Source: Micrococcus porci
GTDB taxonomy: Bacteria > Actinomycetota > Actinomycetes > Actinomycetales > Micrococcaceae
Assembly (NCBI RefSeq): GCF_020097155.1
Contig: NZ_CP083691.1
Span: forward strand, 124,001 to 188,000
DNA length: 64,000 nucleotides
Reading direction: 5' to 3'
Of this stretch, positions 8,454 through 18,589 are shown piece by piece. Every line of letters begins with the position of its first letter. Position 1 is the stretch's first letter. Under the pieces are notes generated by a model. The model ran no database searches, had not been told where the DNA came from, and saw nothing but the letters and a program-made list of their open reading frames with translations. Both the position numbers and the translations under genes were made by a program.

Positions 8454-9740
8454 GTGCGCCTGATCGTCCAGAAGTTCGGCGGCTCGTCCGTCGCCGACGC
8501 CGAGGGCATCCAGCGCGTCGCCCGCCGCATCGTGGCCACCCAGCAGGCCGGGAACCAGGTGTGCGTCGTGGTCTCCGCCATGGGCGACACCACGGACGAG
8601 CTGCTGGACCTCGCCGCCGAGCTCACGGCCGACGCCCCCGCCCGCGAGATGGACATCCTCCTCTCCGCCGGCGAGCGCATCTCCATGTCCCTGCTGGCCA
8701 TGGCGATCGACGCGCAGGGCGTCCCGGCCCGCTCCTTCACCGGGTCCCAGGCCGGCATGATGACCGACGCCGCCTACGGGCGCGCCCGCATCATCGAGGT
8801 CAACCCGCACCGCGTGCGGGCGGCCCTGGACGAGGGTGCGGTCGCGATCGTCGCCGGCTTCCAGGGCATGAGCCGGGAGTCCAAGGACATCACCACCATG
8901 GGCCGCGGCGGCTCGGACACCACCGCCGTCGCCCTGGCCGCCGCCCTCGGCGCGGACGTCTGCGAGATCTACACGGACGTGGACGGCGTGTACTCGGCCG
9001 ACCCGCGCGTCGTGTCCTCGGCCCGCAAGCTCCCCCAGCTCTCCTCCGAGGAGACCCTGGAACTGGCCGCCTCCGGCGCGAAGGTCCTGCACCTGCGCTC
9101 CGTGGAGTACGCCCGCCGCTTCGGCGTGCCGATCCACGTGCGCTCCTCCTTCTCCGACCATGAGGGCAGCTGGATCATGCCCGACCCGAACGACACCATC
9201 CACCTCAAGGAAGGCGCCCCCATGGAACAGCCCATCGTCGCCGGCGTGGCCCACGACCGCTCCGAGGCCAAGGTCACGATCGTCGGCGTCCCGGACGTCC
9301 CCGGCAAGGCCGCCGAGATCTTCCGCGTGATCGCCGAGTCCAACGTGAACATCGACATGATCGTGCAGAACGTGTCCCGTCAGGACTCCGGCCGCACGGA
9401 CATCTCCTTCACCCTGCCGATCGTGGAGGGCAAGGCCGCCATCGAGGCGTTGCGCGCCGCCCAGGAGTCCATCGGCTTCGAGGAGATCGTGCCGAACAAG
9501 GAGATCGGCAAGCTCTCCCTGATCGGCGCCGGCATGCGATCGAACCCGGGCATCTCGGCCACCTTCTTCAAGGCCCTGTCCGACGCCGGTGTGAACGTGG
9601 ACCTGATCTCCACGTCGGAGATCCGCATCTCCGTGGTCACCTCCGAGGACAAGCTGGACGACGCCGTCCGCGCCGTGCACACGGCGTTCGGCCTGGACAC
9701 GGACGTCGAGGCGACGGTCTACGGCGGCACCGGCCGCTGA
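8454..9740 (+). CDS. lysC: Aspartate kinase (alpha subunit; internal start for beta subunit)
   Basis: Phosphorylates aspartate, the first step of the lysine/threonine/methionine pathway. It is 428 aa. The N-terminal kinase motif is VQKFGGSSV, followed by GRGGSDTTAVALAAAL and the catalytic-site loop YTDVDGVYSADPR. Two C-terminal ACT domains begin near residue 265 and are the site of lysine plus threonine feedback inhibition in this family. The start is GTG 8454 after GGAAGGA (8441-8447). As in Corynebacterium, an internal ATG at 9222 (MEQPIVAG) with AAGGAAGG upstream would give a separate beta subunit of 172 aa. asd, the usual downstream partner, is absent; the next gene is convergent. Confidence 0.94.
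   Translation: MRLIVQKFGGSSVADAEGIQRVARRIVATQQAGNQVCVVVSAMGDTTDELLDLAAELTADAPAREMDILLSAGERISMSLLAMAIDAQGVPARSFTGSQAGMMTDAAYGRARIIEVNPHRVRAALDEGAVAIVAGFQGMSRESKDITTMGRGGSDTTAVALAAALGADVCEIYTDVDGVYSADPRVVSSARKLPQLSSEETLELAASGAKVLHLRSVEYARRFGVPIHVRSSFSDHEGSWIMPDPNDTIHLKEGAPMEQPIVAGVAHDRSEAKVTIVGVPDVPGKAAEIFRVIAESNVNIDMIVQNVSRQDSGRTDISFTLPIVEGKAAIEALRAAQESIGFEEIVPNKEIGKLSLIGAGMRSNPGISATFFKALSDAGVNVDLISTSEIRISVVTSEDKLDDAVRAVHTAFGLDTDVEATVYGGTGR
9222..9740 (+). CDS. lysC: Aspartate kinase beta subunit (in-frame internal translation product)
   Basis: This is the same frame as the C-terminal regulatory half of aspartate kinase, 172 aa. An AAGGAAGG-like ribosome site lies 5-12 bases before ATG 9222. 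In Corynebacterium and Bacillus aspartate kinases such an internal start yields the beta subunit of an alpha2beta2 enzyme. Family knowledge plus the visible ribosome site support the call; expression is inferred. Confidence 0.6.
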   Translation: MEQPIVAGVAHDRSEAKVTIVGVPDVPGKAAEIFRVIAESNVNIDMIVQNVSRQDSGRTDISFTLPIVEGKAAIEALRAAQESIGFEEIVPNKEIGKLSLIGAGMRSNPGISATFFKALSDAGVNVDLISTSEIRISVVTSEDKLDDAVRAVHTAFGLDTDVEATVYGGTGR

Positions 9741-9764
9741 CCCCCCCCCTTTCGCTGAGGAGAC

Positions 9765-9802
9765 CGTCGCTTCCATCCCGCCTCTCCGGGATGGAAGCGA
9801 CG
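9765..9802. terminator. Strong hairpin after lysC
   Basis: A perfect 16-bp stem (9765-9780 with 9787-9802) has the 6-base loop cctctc. An imperfect outer stem extends it (about 9750-9764 with 9803-9818). It lies directly downstream of lysC, after a run of nine C. Probably a terminator, but its repeat-like build is also noted under findings. Confidence 0.6.
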
Positions 9803-9839
9803 TCTTTCTGAGCGGAAGTCGGCCCGGGCGGAGCCCCTC

Positions 9840-9887
9840 ACGACGACGCCCCCGCACCTCCACGTGGAGGTGCGGGGGCGTCGTCGT
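9840..9887. terminator. 48-base perfect palindrome, terminator of the protease gene
   Basis: Two 24-base arms (9840-9863 and 9864-9887) are exact reverse complements with no spacer. It lies 10 bases past the stop codon of the reverse-strand subtilase gene and between convergent genes, so it most likely terminates transcription from the right. Confidence 0.7.
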
Positions 9888-9897
9888 CAGCCGGAGG

Positions 9898-12849
9898 TCA
9901 CGGCACGGTGACCTCGACCTGCGTGGCCGTGCCCTCGGCCCAGGTCACCTGGCCGCGCCAGGTGCCGGAGGTGAGGCCGGTCCAGTTCACGGTCGCGGAG
10001 GTCTCCTGGCCCGTGGTCACGGGGATCGGGTTCGGGGTGACCGTCATGTTGCCGGCGTCCGAGCGCAGCTGCACGGTCTCCAGGGCCGCGGTGTCCGCGC
10101 CCGCCGGGTTCGCGTAGAGCTGGGTGAGCACCAGGTAGGTGCCCGGCTCCGGGTCCTGGATGGTCACGGACTCGTCCGAGGACTCCGTGGCGGAGGTGAA
10201 CTGCTTCTTGGACGGGGTCTGCACCAGCATGTCCCAGTCGGCCGTGTCCACGCCGGAGTCCACTGCGAAGGTCACGGACTTCGTGCCGGGGGCCACGGTC
10301 ACCGGGGTGACCTTGGAGCCGCCGGGCTGCAGCGTCACAGCCTGGGACTCGACCTTGTTCAGGCCGAGCACGGACGGGGTGAGCTGACCTGTGAAGCCGG
10401 GCTGGACGGCCACGGCCGCGGAGCCGGAGGCGCCGGTGCCGGTCACGGAGGCGTCCGCGGTGGCGGGCACGGACTTCAGGGTCACCGGGGAGGTGACCGA
10501 CGGGACGGCCTTGCCCTTGGCGGTGGTCCAGGAGAAGGAGCCGTGCGTCCACTGGCTCAGGGCGGCGTCGGTGCGGGTGAAGGTCAGGGTGACCTCCGCC
10601 TTCTGGCCGGCCTTGAGGTCCAGCACGGACGGGGACGCGGTCACGGTGTAGCCGGGCACGGAGCCGGAGAACGTCCAGCGGCCGTTCTCCAGGGCGGTGA
10701 CGGTGCGCTTCACGGAGGCGGTGCCGAGCACGTCCGGCAGGGCCACGGAGGGCACGTTGACCTCGCGGCCGGCGAGGTCGCCCAGGATCAGTGCGTTCCA
10801 CTGCGTCGCGTCGGACTCGTAGACGAGGCCCGGGCGGTTCGCGGCGGCGACATCCGCGGAGCCGGCACCGGTGGCGAAGTTGTCCTGGTTGACGGTGCCG
10901 TCCGCGTTGTAGACGTCGCCGGCGGTGGTCATCAGGGCGGACTTCACGGCCATCGGGGACCACTCGGGGTGCTTGCCGATGAGCAGCGTGGCCATGCCCG
11001 CCAGGTTCGGCGAGGCCATGGAGGTGCCGGACATCAGGCCGAACACGTTGCCGTGGTAGTCCGAGTCGTACTCGGAGACGCCGGCGATCACGTTCACGCC
11101 CGGGGCGGCCACGTCCGGCTTGAGGAACTCCTGGTTCACGGCGTTGGACGGACCGCGGGAGGAGAAGCCGGCGATCTGCGGCAGCGGGTCCGGCGCCTGG
11201 CCGGTGGTGTCGCCGGGGACGATCGTGGCCTGCAGGCCGCCGGCCTTGGCCTTGGCGATCAGCGAGGCGTCGTTGGTGTGCACGGTGGGCACGGCGTGGA
11301 TGTCCGCGTCCAGGGAGCCCGGGGTGACGTTCACCAGGATCATGCCGACGCCGCCGGCGTCCTTGACCACGGCGGACTTCTCCACGCGGGCGTTCACGCC
11401 GCGCTCGCAGAGCACGATCTTGCCGGCGGCCTTGGCCGGGTCGAGGGCGCCCGGCTTGCAGAGGCGGGCGTCGTCCGCGGAGACACCCGCGGCGGCCGCG
11501 TCCGCGGCGTGGATCACCGGGGCCGGGCCGACGCCGGTGCGCGCCGAGGAGGCGCCGCGCACCTTGGTGCCGTCGGAGAGCTCGAGGGTGCCGGTGAGCT
11601 CGTTGGAGAAGGTCTCCGCGGCCACGGTGGTGACCCACGGGGAGGAGTGGTTCACGGTGCTCGGCGTCGGGCCGGAGTTGCCGCCGGACGCGGCGACGAA
11701 GATCCCGGCCTCGGCGGCGGAGCGGAAGGCCAGGGCCACCGGATCCACCACGGAGGTGTTGTTGCCGGAGATGGAGTAGTTCAGGACGTCGACGTTGTTC
11801 TCGATGGCCTTCTCCACGGCGGCCACGGACGCGGAGGAGTAGCAGCCGCCGGTGTCCGGGTCGGTGTCCTCCCAGCAGACCTTGTAGGAGATGAGCTTCG
11901 CGGCCGGGGCGACGCCCGAGCCGAGGCCGAAGGACGCGCCGTCGATGGTCTGCTCCACGTCCTTGGCGCCCACGATGGTGGTGGCCACGTGGGTGCCGTG
12001 GGACTTCACGCCCAGCGGGGAGATGCGCTCGGCGGGGTCGCGCTTCTCCACGGGGGTGCCCCGGACGAAGTCGTCGGAGAACGCGTAGGCGCCGATCAGC
12101 TTCGAGTCGCAGGTGGAGGCGGGGAAGTCGGGGCCGGACTGGCACTCGGCGGTGGCGAGGGTGCCGTCGGCCTTCTGGACGGCGATCCTGCCGTCCGCGG
12201 TGCGGAAGGTGTCGCCGGCCTTGAGCTTCCCGTTGTTGGTGCGCGGCCCCACGGGGGTGCCGTCGAGGAAGGGGCTGTCCGGGTAGATGCCGGAGTCGAT
12301 CACGCCGACGACGACGCCGCGGCCCGCGTTCTCGGCCTTGCCGAAGGTGGTGTTCCAGGCCCCCTTCTTGCCGTTCAGCCCGAGGAAGTCGGTGGAGGTG
12401 TAGTCGGGGGCGACCTGCTCGTCGGCGGTGACGGCGAGGACGGCGGGATCCTCCGCGTAGGCCTGGGCCTGCTCCGCGGAGAGCTCGGCGACGAAGCCGT
12501 TCAGCGCGCGCTGGAAGGTGACCTTGGGGGTGACGCCCTGCTGCGCGGCGACCTTCTCCTGCTGGCGCTTGAGCTTGGCCTCGTAGTTCTTCACGCGGGG
12601 GTGGTTCGCGTCGAACTTCGCGGAGGGGGCGGCGCCAGGGGCGGTGGCCTGGCTCTCGGCGACGGCCGAGGGGGCGTCCTTGAGGATCACGAAGTAGCGG
12701 CCTGCCTTGAGGGGCGTGGCGGCCTGCACGCCGACGGCGTGCTCGGCCTGCGGGGCGGCGAAGGCCGGGGCGGCGAGGGGCGCCGCCATCAGGCCGACGG
12801 CGGTGACGGCGGCGCCGAGCAGGCGCAGACGCTGGGGGTGACGGTTCAT
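9898..12849 (-). CDS. Secreted subtilisin-like serine protease (S8 family)
   Basis: Extracellular protease precursor of 983 aa. Signal peptide residues 1-31 end AFAA. An I9-type inhibitory propeptide runs from about 45 to 148 (RYFVILKDAP...FVAELSAEQ). The S8 catalytic domain has Asp185 in GVIDSGI, His284 in SHGTHVA and Ser610 in SGTSMASP. A protease-associated (PA) insert lies at about 415-540 between His and Ser. The C-terminal roughly 300 residues are beta-rich, like the fibronectin-III-type domains of large subtilases. No LPXTG anchor or membrane segment is seen, so it is probably released. It is monocistronic and divergent from the next gene. Confidence 0.92.
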   Translation of the reverse strand: MNRHPQRLRLLGAAVTAVGLMAAPLAAPAFAAPQAEHAVGVQAATPLKAGRYFVILKDAPSAVAESQATAPGAAPSAKFDANHPRVKNYEAKLKRQQEKVAAQQGVTPKVTFQRALNGFVAELSAEQAQAYAEDPAVLAVTADEQVAPDYTSTDFLGLNGKKGAWNTTFGKAENAGRGVVVGVIDSGIYPDSPFLDGTPVGPRTNNGKLKAGDTFRTADGRIAVQKADGTLATAECQSGPDFPASTCDSKLIGAYAFSDDFVRGTPVEKRDPAERISPLGVKSHGTHVATTIVGAKDVEQTIDGASFGLGSGVAPAAKLISYKVCWEDTDPDTGGCYSSASVAAVEKAIENNVDVLNYSISGNNTSVVDPVALAFRSAAEAGIFVAASGGNSGPTPSTVNHSSPWVTTVAAETFSNELTGTLELSDGTKVRGASSARTGVGPAPVIHAADAAAAGVSADDARLCKPGALDPAKAAGKIVLCERGVNARVEKSAVVKDAGGVGMILVNVTPGSLDADIHAVPTVHTNDASLIAKAKAGGLQATIVPGDTTGQAPDPLPQIAGFSSRGPSNAVNQEFLKPDVAAPGVNVIAGVSEYDSDYHGNVFGLMSGTSMASPNLAGMATLLIGKHPEWSPMAVKSALMTTAGDVYNADGTVNQDNFATGAGSADVAAANRPGLVYESDATQWNALILGDLAGREVNVPSVALPDVLGTASVKRTVTALENGRWTFSGSVPGYTVTASPSVLDLKAGQKAEVTLTFTRTDAALSQWTHGSFSWTTAKGKAVPSVTSPVTLKSVPATADASVTGTGASGSAAVAVQPGFTGQLTPSVLGLNKVESQAVTLQPGGSKVTPVTVAPGTKSVTFAVDSGVDTADWDMLVQTPSKKQFTSATESSDESVTIQDPEPGTYLVLTQLYANPAGADTAALETVQLRSDAGNMTVTPNPIPVTTGQETSATVNWTGLTSGTWRGQVTWAEGTATQVEVTVP

Positions 12850-12959
12850 GGGCTCGTCTCTCTGGTGCGGCGAAGGTCCGGCCGGGTGAGGCCGTCGGGC
12901 GGCCCACGCGGGCCCGAGATCCGGAGCCGCGGAGTGATCTGGAACACGCCCGTGGCGAG

Positions 12960-12966
12960 TAGACTA
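12960..12966. promoter_or_regulatory. Overlapping divergent -10 candidates between subtilase and conserved hypothetical gene
   Basis: The heptamer tagacta reads TAGACT forward and TAGTCT in reverse. The reverse reading would give the subtilase mRNA a leader of about 105 nt. Evidence is limited to the hexamer match. Confidence 0.3.
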
Positions 12967-13035
12967 CCTGGCCGCTTCCTGGGAAGGCGAGCGGATCCTC
13001 CTGGGCGCGCCCGCACCCGGGAGAATGGTGCCGCC

Positions 13036-14103
13036 ATGACCTCCGCTGCCCCCTCACCCGTCCCGCTCGTCCTCGCGCCCGAGGACTGGCGCGCCCGCGC
13101 CCGTGCCCACCGCGAGCGCATCGCCGCGCGCACCGCACCCCTGATGGCGCGGCGCACGCGCGGGGAGCCGCACCCGGTGCAGGACTTCCTGTTCGGGTAC
13201 TACACGCTCACCCCGGGCGCGCTGCAGCGCTGGCACCCGGGGGCCGGCGTCGTCCTGGCCGACGACGACGGCGCCGCCGCCACGGCCGAGGCCGCCGAGC
13301 TGGGCACGGCCCCGCGAGGCGAGTGGCGGCACTGGCGGCGCGTGGAGCCGGGCGAGGTGGTCGGCGTCGTGCTGGACGGGCGCGAGGTGGGTGGCTGGAC
13401 GGTCGACGTGCCGGCGTTCCTGGCGGACCGCGCGTCCGGGGTGGCGTTCACCCGGGAGCTGCTGGAGCGCACGGCAGGGCGGCCGGCGCGGCTGGGCTGC
13501 TTCGGGCTGCACGAGTGGGCGATGGCCTACCGCTCGGACGTGCACGGGGTGCGGCACTCGCAGCTGCCGCTGCGCCTGGGCGCGGCAGGCACGGACGCTG
13601 TGGTCGAGGACCAGCGGATCCGCTGCACGCACTTCGACGCGTTCCGGTTCTTCGCTCCGGAGGCCGTGCCGCTGAACGAGGGCGCGGAGGGGGTGCAGCC
13701 CACGCGCGCGGGCATGCGGGACATGGAGCAGCCCGGCTGCCTGCACGCGGGCATGGACCTGTACAAGTGGGCGCACAAGCTGCTGCCGCTGGTGGACTCG
13801 GACCTGGTGGCGGACTGCTTCGACCTGGCCTGGGACATCCGCCGCCTGGACATGGAGGCCTCCCCCTACGACCTCACCGGCGTGGACGACCTCTCCGACG
13901 GGCTCGGCGGGTACACCCCGGTGCGGATCGAGACCCCGGAGGGGCGGGCCGAGTACGCGCGGCGCCAGCGCGGGTTCGCCGAGCGCGGGCAGGCGCTGCG
14001 GGCGCGACTGCTGGCGGCGCTGGAGGCGGGCGCGCGAGCCGCCGGGGACCGCCGACCGACCGAGGACCCGTCCACCCCCGACCCCGAGGAGCACCATGGC
14101 TGA
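13036..14103 (+). CDS. Conserved actinobacterial protein (often labelled 3-methyladenine DNA glycosylase)
   Basis: Protein of 355 aa with a conserved HPVQDFLFGYYTLTPGALQRWHPG block near the N-terminus, then LGCFGLHEWAMAYR and TRAGMRDMEQPGCLHAGMDL. I recall close homologues in Arthrobacter-type genomes being labelled 3-methyladenine DNA glycosylase, but no helix-hairpin-helix/GPD glycosylase signature is visible, so function is left open. The conserved His, Glu and Cys residues suggest an enzyme. The start ATG at 13036 has no clear ribosome site. The 3' end overlaps a tiny membrane-protein gene by 8 bases, implying co-expression. Confidence 0.6.
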   Translation: MTSAAPSPVPLVLAPEDWRARARAHRERIAARTAPLMARRTRGEPHPVQDFLFGYYTLTPGALQRWHPGAGVVLADDDGAAATAEAAELGTAPRGEWRHWRRVEPGEVVGVVLDGREVGGWTVDVPAFLADRASGVAFTRELLERTAGRPARLGCFGLHEWAMAYRSDVHGVRHSQLPLRLGAAGTDAVVEDQRIRCTHFDAFRFFAPEAVPLNEGAEGVQPTRAGMRDMEQPGCLHAGMDLYKWAHKLLPLVDSDLVADCFDLAWDIRRLDMEASPYDLTGVDDLSDGLGGYTPVRIETPEGRAEYARRQRGFAERGQALRARLLAALEAGARAAGDRRPTEDPSTPDPEEHHG

Positions 14104-14245
14104 CCTTCCCCCCGAGCTCGAGTTCGCCGAGTTCGACGACGACCCCCGCCCGTCCGCGCCGAGCCCCTGGGTGCGGGTGCTGGCCGTGGTGGTGCTGCTC
14201 GGCCTGGTCGGGAGCCTGGCCGCCGGGCTGTTCGGCGGGATCTGA
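14096..14245 (+). CDS. Small single-span membrane protein
   Basis: A 49-aa product, MADLPPELEFAEFDDD then one hydrophobic helix (WVRVLAVVVLLGLVGSLAAG) and a short tail. The acidic N-terminus and single span predict an N-in or N-out inner-membrane peptide. It overlaps the upstream coding region by 8 bases in another frame, and GAGGAG lies just before its ATG, so translational coupling is likely. No known family is recognised. Confidence 0.55.
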   Translation: MADLPPELEFAEFDDDPRPSAPSPWVRVLAVVVLLGLVGSLAAGLFGGI

Positions 14246-14251
14246 GGCCGC

Positions 14252-14716
14252 TCAGGCGGTGACGTCCCCGTCGACGTAGAGCCACACGCCGGACTCACGG
14301 CGGAACCGGCTGCGCTCGTGCAGGCGGAACCGCCCCTCCGGCCCGCGGCCGACGGCCGCGAACTCGACCTCGCCGACGTCCTGGAACGGGCCGCCGCCCT
14401 CCACCGCCAGCACGGCCAGCCGGGTGAACGCCGGGGCGGGGTCACCCGGCCCCGGGGTCAGCTCCGCCGTGGACGGCCGGTGCTCCGGGGCCCACGTCGC
14501 CCGCAGATAGGCGACCGTCGCCGCCACGTCCGCGGCGCCCGTCGCCCCGGCCCCCTCCACCTCGCCGAGGCGGGCGAACGCCGTGTACCGCGAGCGCATG
14601 AGCGCCTCGGCGGTCGGCGCGGTCAGGGAACCGTCCGCGGCGTGGGCGGCGTGGAGCCGGCCGCAGCACTCCGGGTACGGGAGACCGAGCCCGCAGGGGC
14701 ACGGGGCCTCGGTCAC
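14252..14716 (-). CDS. YchJ-family protein with SEC-C zinc motif (UPF0225)
   Basis: A 154-aa protein that opens with the SEC-C-type cysteine cluster CPCGLGLPYPECCGRLH and continues with the NTF2-like YchJ domain: SRYTAFA, then YLRATWAPEHRP, and near the end FRLHERSRFRRESGVWLYVDG. The family is widespread and its function is unknown; SEC-C motifs bind zinc in SecA. The stop lies 6 bases from the convergent small membrane gene. The start ATG at 14716 overlaps the stop of the next upstream gene by 4 bases. Confidence 0.8.
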   Translation of the reverse strand: MTEAPCPCGLGLPYPECCGRLHAAHAADGSLTAPTAEALMRSRYTAFARLGEVEGAGATGAADVAATVAYLRATWAPEHRPSTAELTPGPGDPAPAFTRLAVLAVEGGGPFQDVGEVEFAAVGRGPEGRFRLHERSRFRRESGVWLYVDGDVTA

Positions 14717-14940
14717 GCGTCGGCGTCCCGAGCGACGCGGGCGCGGTCGGCGGCCTCCGCGCGGCGGGTGCGGGCGCGCAGGCCGCGCGCGGCGGCGGCG
14801 ACCACGCCGCCCAGGGCCACGGCGAGCGCCGGGCCCAGGGGGCTGACCTCGCGGGAGCGGTCACGGACGGGGGGCTGCGTGGCCTCGACCACGGGGACGG
14901 CGCGGCGGGCGGAGCGGCGGGGGATGCGGGCCAGGATCAT
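14713..14940 (-). CDS. Small hypothetical protein with one hydrophobic segment
   Basis: A 75-aa basic protein with a central hydrophobic stretch (LGPALAVALGGVVAAAARGL) flanked by arginine-rich ends. It ends in an ATGA overlap with the ychJ-like gene, the main evidence that it is real. No family is recognised. It may be a membrane-associated accessory protein. Confidence 0.4.
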   Translation of the reverse strand: MILARIPRRSARRAVPVVEATQPPVRDRSREVSPLGPALAVALGGVVAAAARGLRARTRRAEAADRARVARDADA

Positions 14941-15049
14941 GGCGCCAGGCTAGCCCCGTCCACCCGGCGGCCGGCGTCGCCGCGATGCCGGCGGCCGGGG
15001 AGCCCGTCACCGCCTGAACCGCGACGGGATCCGGCGTCCGGGCCCCCGG

Positions 15050-15055
15050 TAGACT
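15050..15055 (+). promoter_or_regulatory. Candidate -10 element of the purSQL operon
   Basis: TAGACT lies about 98 bases upstream of the purS start, giving a leader of about 90 nt. No PurR-like operator or riboswitch is recognised in that leader. Confidence 0.35.
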
Positions 15056-15152
15056 GGCGGGGCAAGCTCGCGGAGCGCCCGAATCCGGCGTGAGACGGCA
15101 CCGGACGCACCCGGCGAGCACCCGCGCGGCCCACTCACCCCAGGAGCGTCAG

Positions 15153-15413
15153 TTGCCCATCATCGTCGTCGACGTCATGCCCAAGCCCGAGATCCTCGAC
15201 CCGCAGGGCAAGGCGATCAACGGGGCCCTGCCCCGCCTCGGCTTCACCGAGTTCAGCCAGGTCCGCCAGGGCAAGCGCTTCGAGCTCACCGTGGAGGGCG
15301 AGGTCACGGAGGAGGTCCTGGCCGCGGCCCGCACGGCCGCCGAGGAGATGCTGTCCAACCCGGTGATCGAGGACGTCGTGAACGTCGCCGTGCTGGACGA
15401 GGACGCGGCCTGA
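15153..15413 (+). CDS. purS: Phosphoribosylformylglycinamidine synthase subunit PurS
   Basis: Small structural subunit (86 aa) that joins PurL and PurQ into the FGAM synthase complex of purine synthesis. The sequence [19 protein letters not shown] and the C-terminal [12 protein letters not shown] match the family. The likely start is TTG at 15153, with CAGGAGCG 5-12 bases upstream; the only upstream ATG in frame (15090) would add residues with no homologous counterpart. Its stop overlaps the purQ ATG by one base. Confidence 0.93.
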   Translation: MPIIVVDVMPKPEILDPQGKAINGALPRLGFTEFSQVRQGKRFELTVEGEVTEEVLAAARTAAEEMLSNPVIEDVVNVAVLDEDAA

Positions 15414-16203
15414 TGACCGAGATCCCCCTGATCGGCGACTACTCGACGCCGTCCACCCCGCTGAACGGGGCGCGGATCGGCGTCATCACCTTCCCCGGCA
15501 CCCTCGACGACGTCGACGCCCTCCGCGCCGTGCGCCTCACCGGCGCCGAGCCCGTGTCCCTGTGGCACGCCGAAGCGGACGCCGCGGCGACGCTGGCCAC
15601 CGTGGACGCCGTGGTCATCCCCGGCGGCTTCTCCTACGGCGACTACCTGCGCGCCGGTGCGATCTCCCGCTTCGCTCCCATGATGGGCGCCGTGGCCCAG
15701 GCCGCGGGCGGTCCCGAGGGCTCGGAGGACGGCCTGCCGGTGCTCGGCATCTGCAACGGCTTCCAGATCCTCACCGAGTCCCACCTGCTGCCGGGCTCCA
15801 TGATCAAGAACGACCACCTGCACTTCATCTGCCGCGACCAGCAGCTGGCGGTGGAGAGCACGGACACCGCCTGGACCCGCGACTTCGAGCAGGGCGAGGT
15901 CATCACCGTCCCGCTGAAGAACCAGGACGGCCAGTACGTGGCGGACGAGAAGACCCTCGACGCCCTCGAGGCCGAGGGCCGCGTGGTGTTCCGCTACGTG
16001 GGCTGGAACCCCAACGGCTCGCGCCGGGACATCGCGGGCATCGCGAACCCGGCCGGCAACGTCGTCGGCCTCATGCCGCACCCGGAGCACGCCGTGGAGG
16101 CCGGATTCGGCCCGGACACCGAGGCCGGCCCCCGCTCCGGCACGGACGGCCTGGGCTTCTTCACCTCCGTCCTGACCACCCTCGCCACCCGTGGAGGCGC
16201 CGC

Positions 16204-16207
<4 letters not shown>
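15413..16207 (+). CDS. purQ: Phosphoribosylformylglycinamidine synthase subunit PurQ (glutaminase)
   Basis: Class I glutamine amidotransferase that supplies ammonia to PurL, 264 aa. The nucleophile Cys is in LGICNGFQ, preceded by [15 protein letters not shown]. The catalytic His and Glu are in [10 protein letters not shown]. It is longer than the usual 225-235 aa, with an 18-residue N-terminal lead ([14 protein letters not shown]) and a C-terminal tail after PHPEHAVE that carries the usual SVL-type helix. It is translationally coupled to purS (TGATG) and overlaps purL by 4 bases. Confidence 0.95.
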
Positions 16208-18510
<2,303 letters not shown>

Positions 18511-18524
18511 GCCCGACCCGCCCC

Positions 18525-18566
18525 GACGACGGCCGCTCCCCCGCGCAGGGGGGAGCGGCCGTCGTC
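18525..18566. terminator. Terminator between purL and a lipoprotein gene
   Basis: An 18-bp perfect stem (18525-18542 with 18549-18566) has a loop of about 6 bases between two convergent genes. Confidence 0.75.
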
Positions 18567-18589
18567 GTGTGCGGCGTGAGGCGGTGCGG

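Noticed and set aside
10543..13035. Forward open frame antisense to the subtilase gene that runs into the conserved hypothetical gene
   Set aside because: The translation is Gly/Val/His-rich low-complexity shadow; the real gene begins at ATG 13036.
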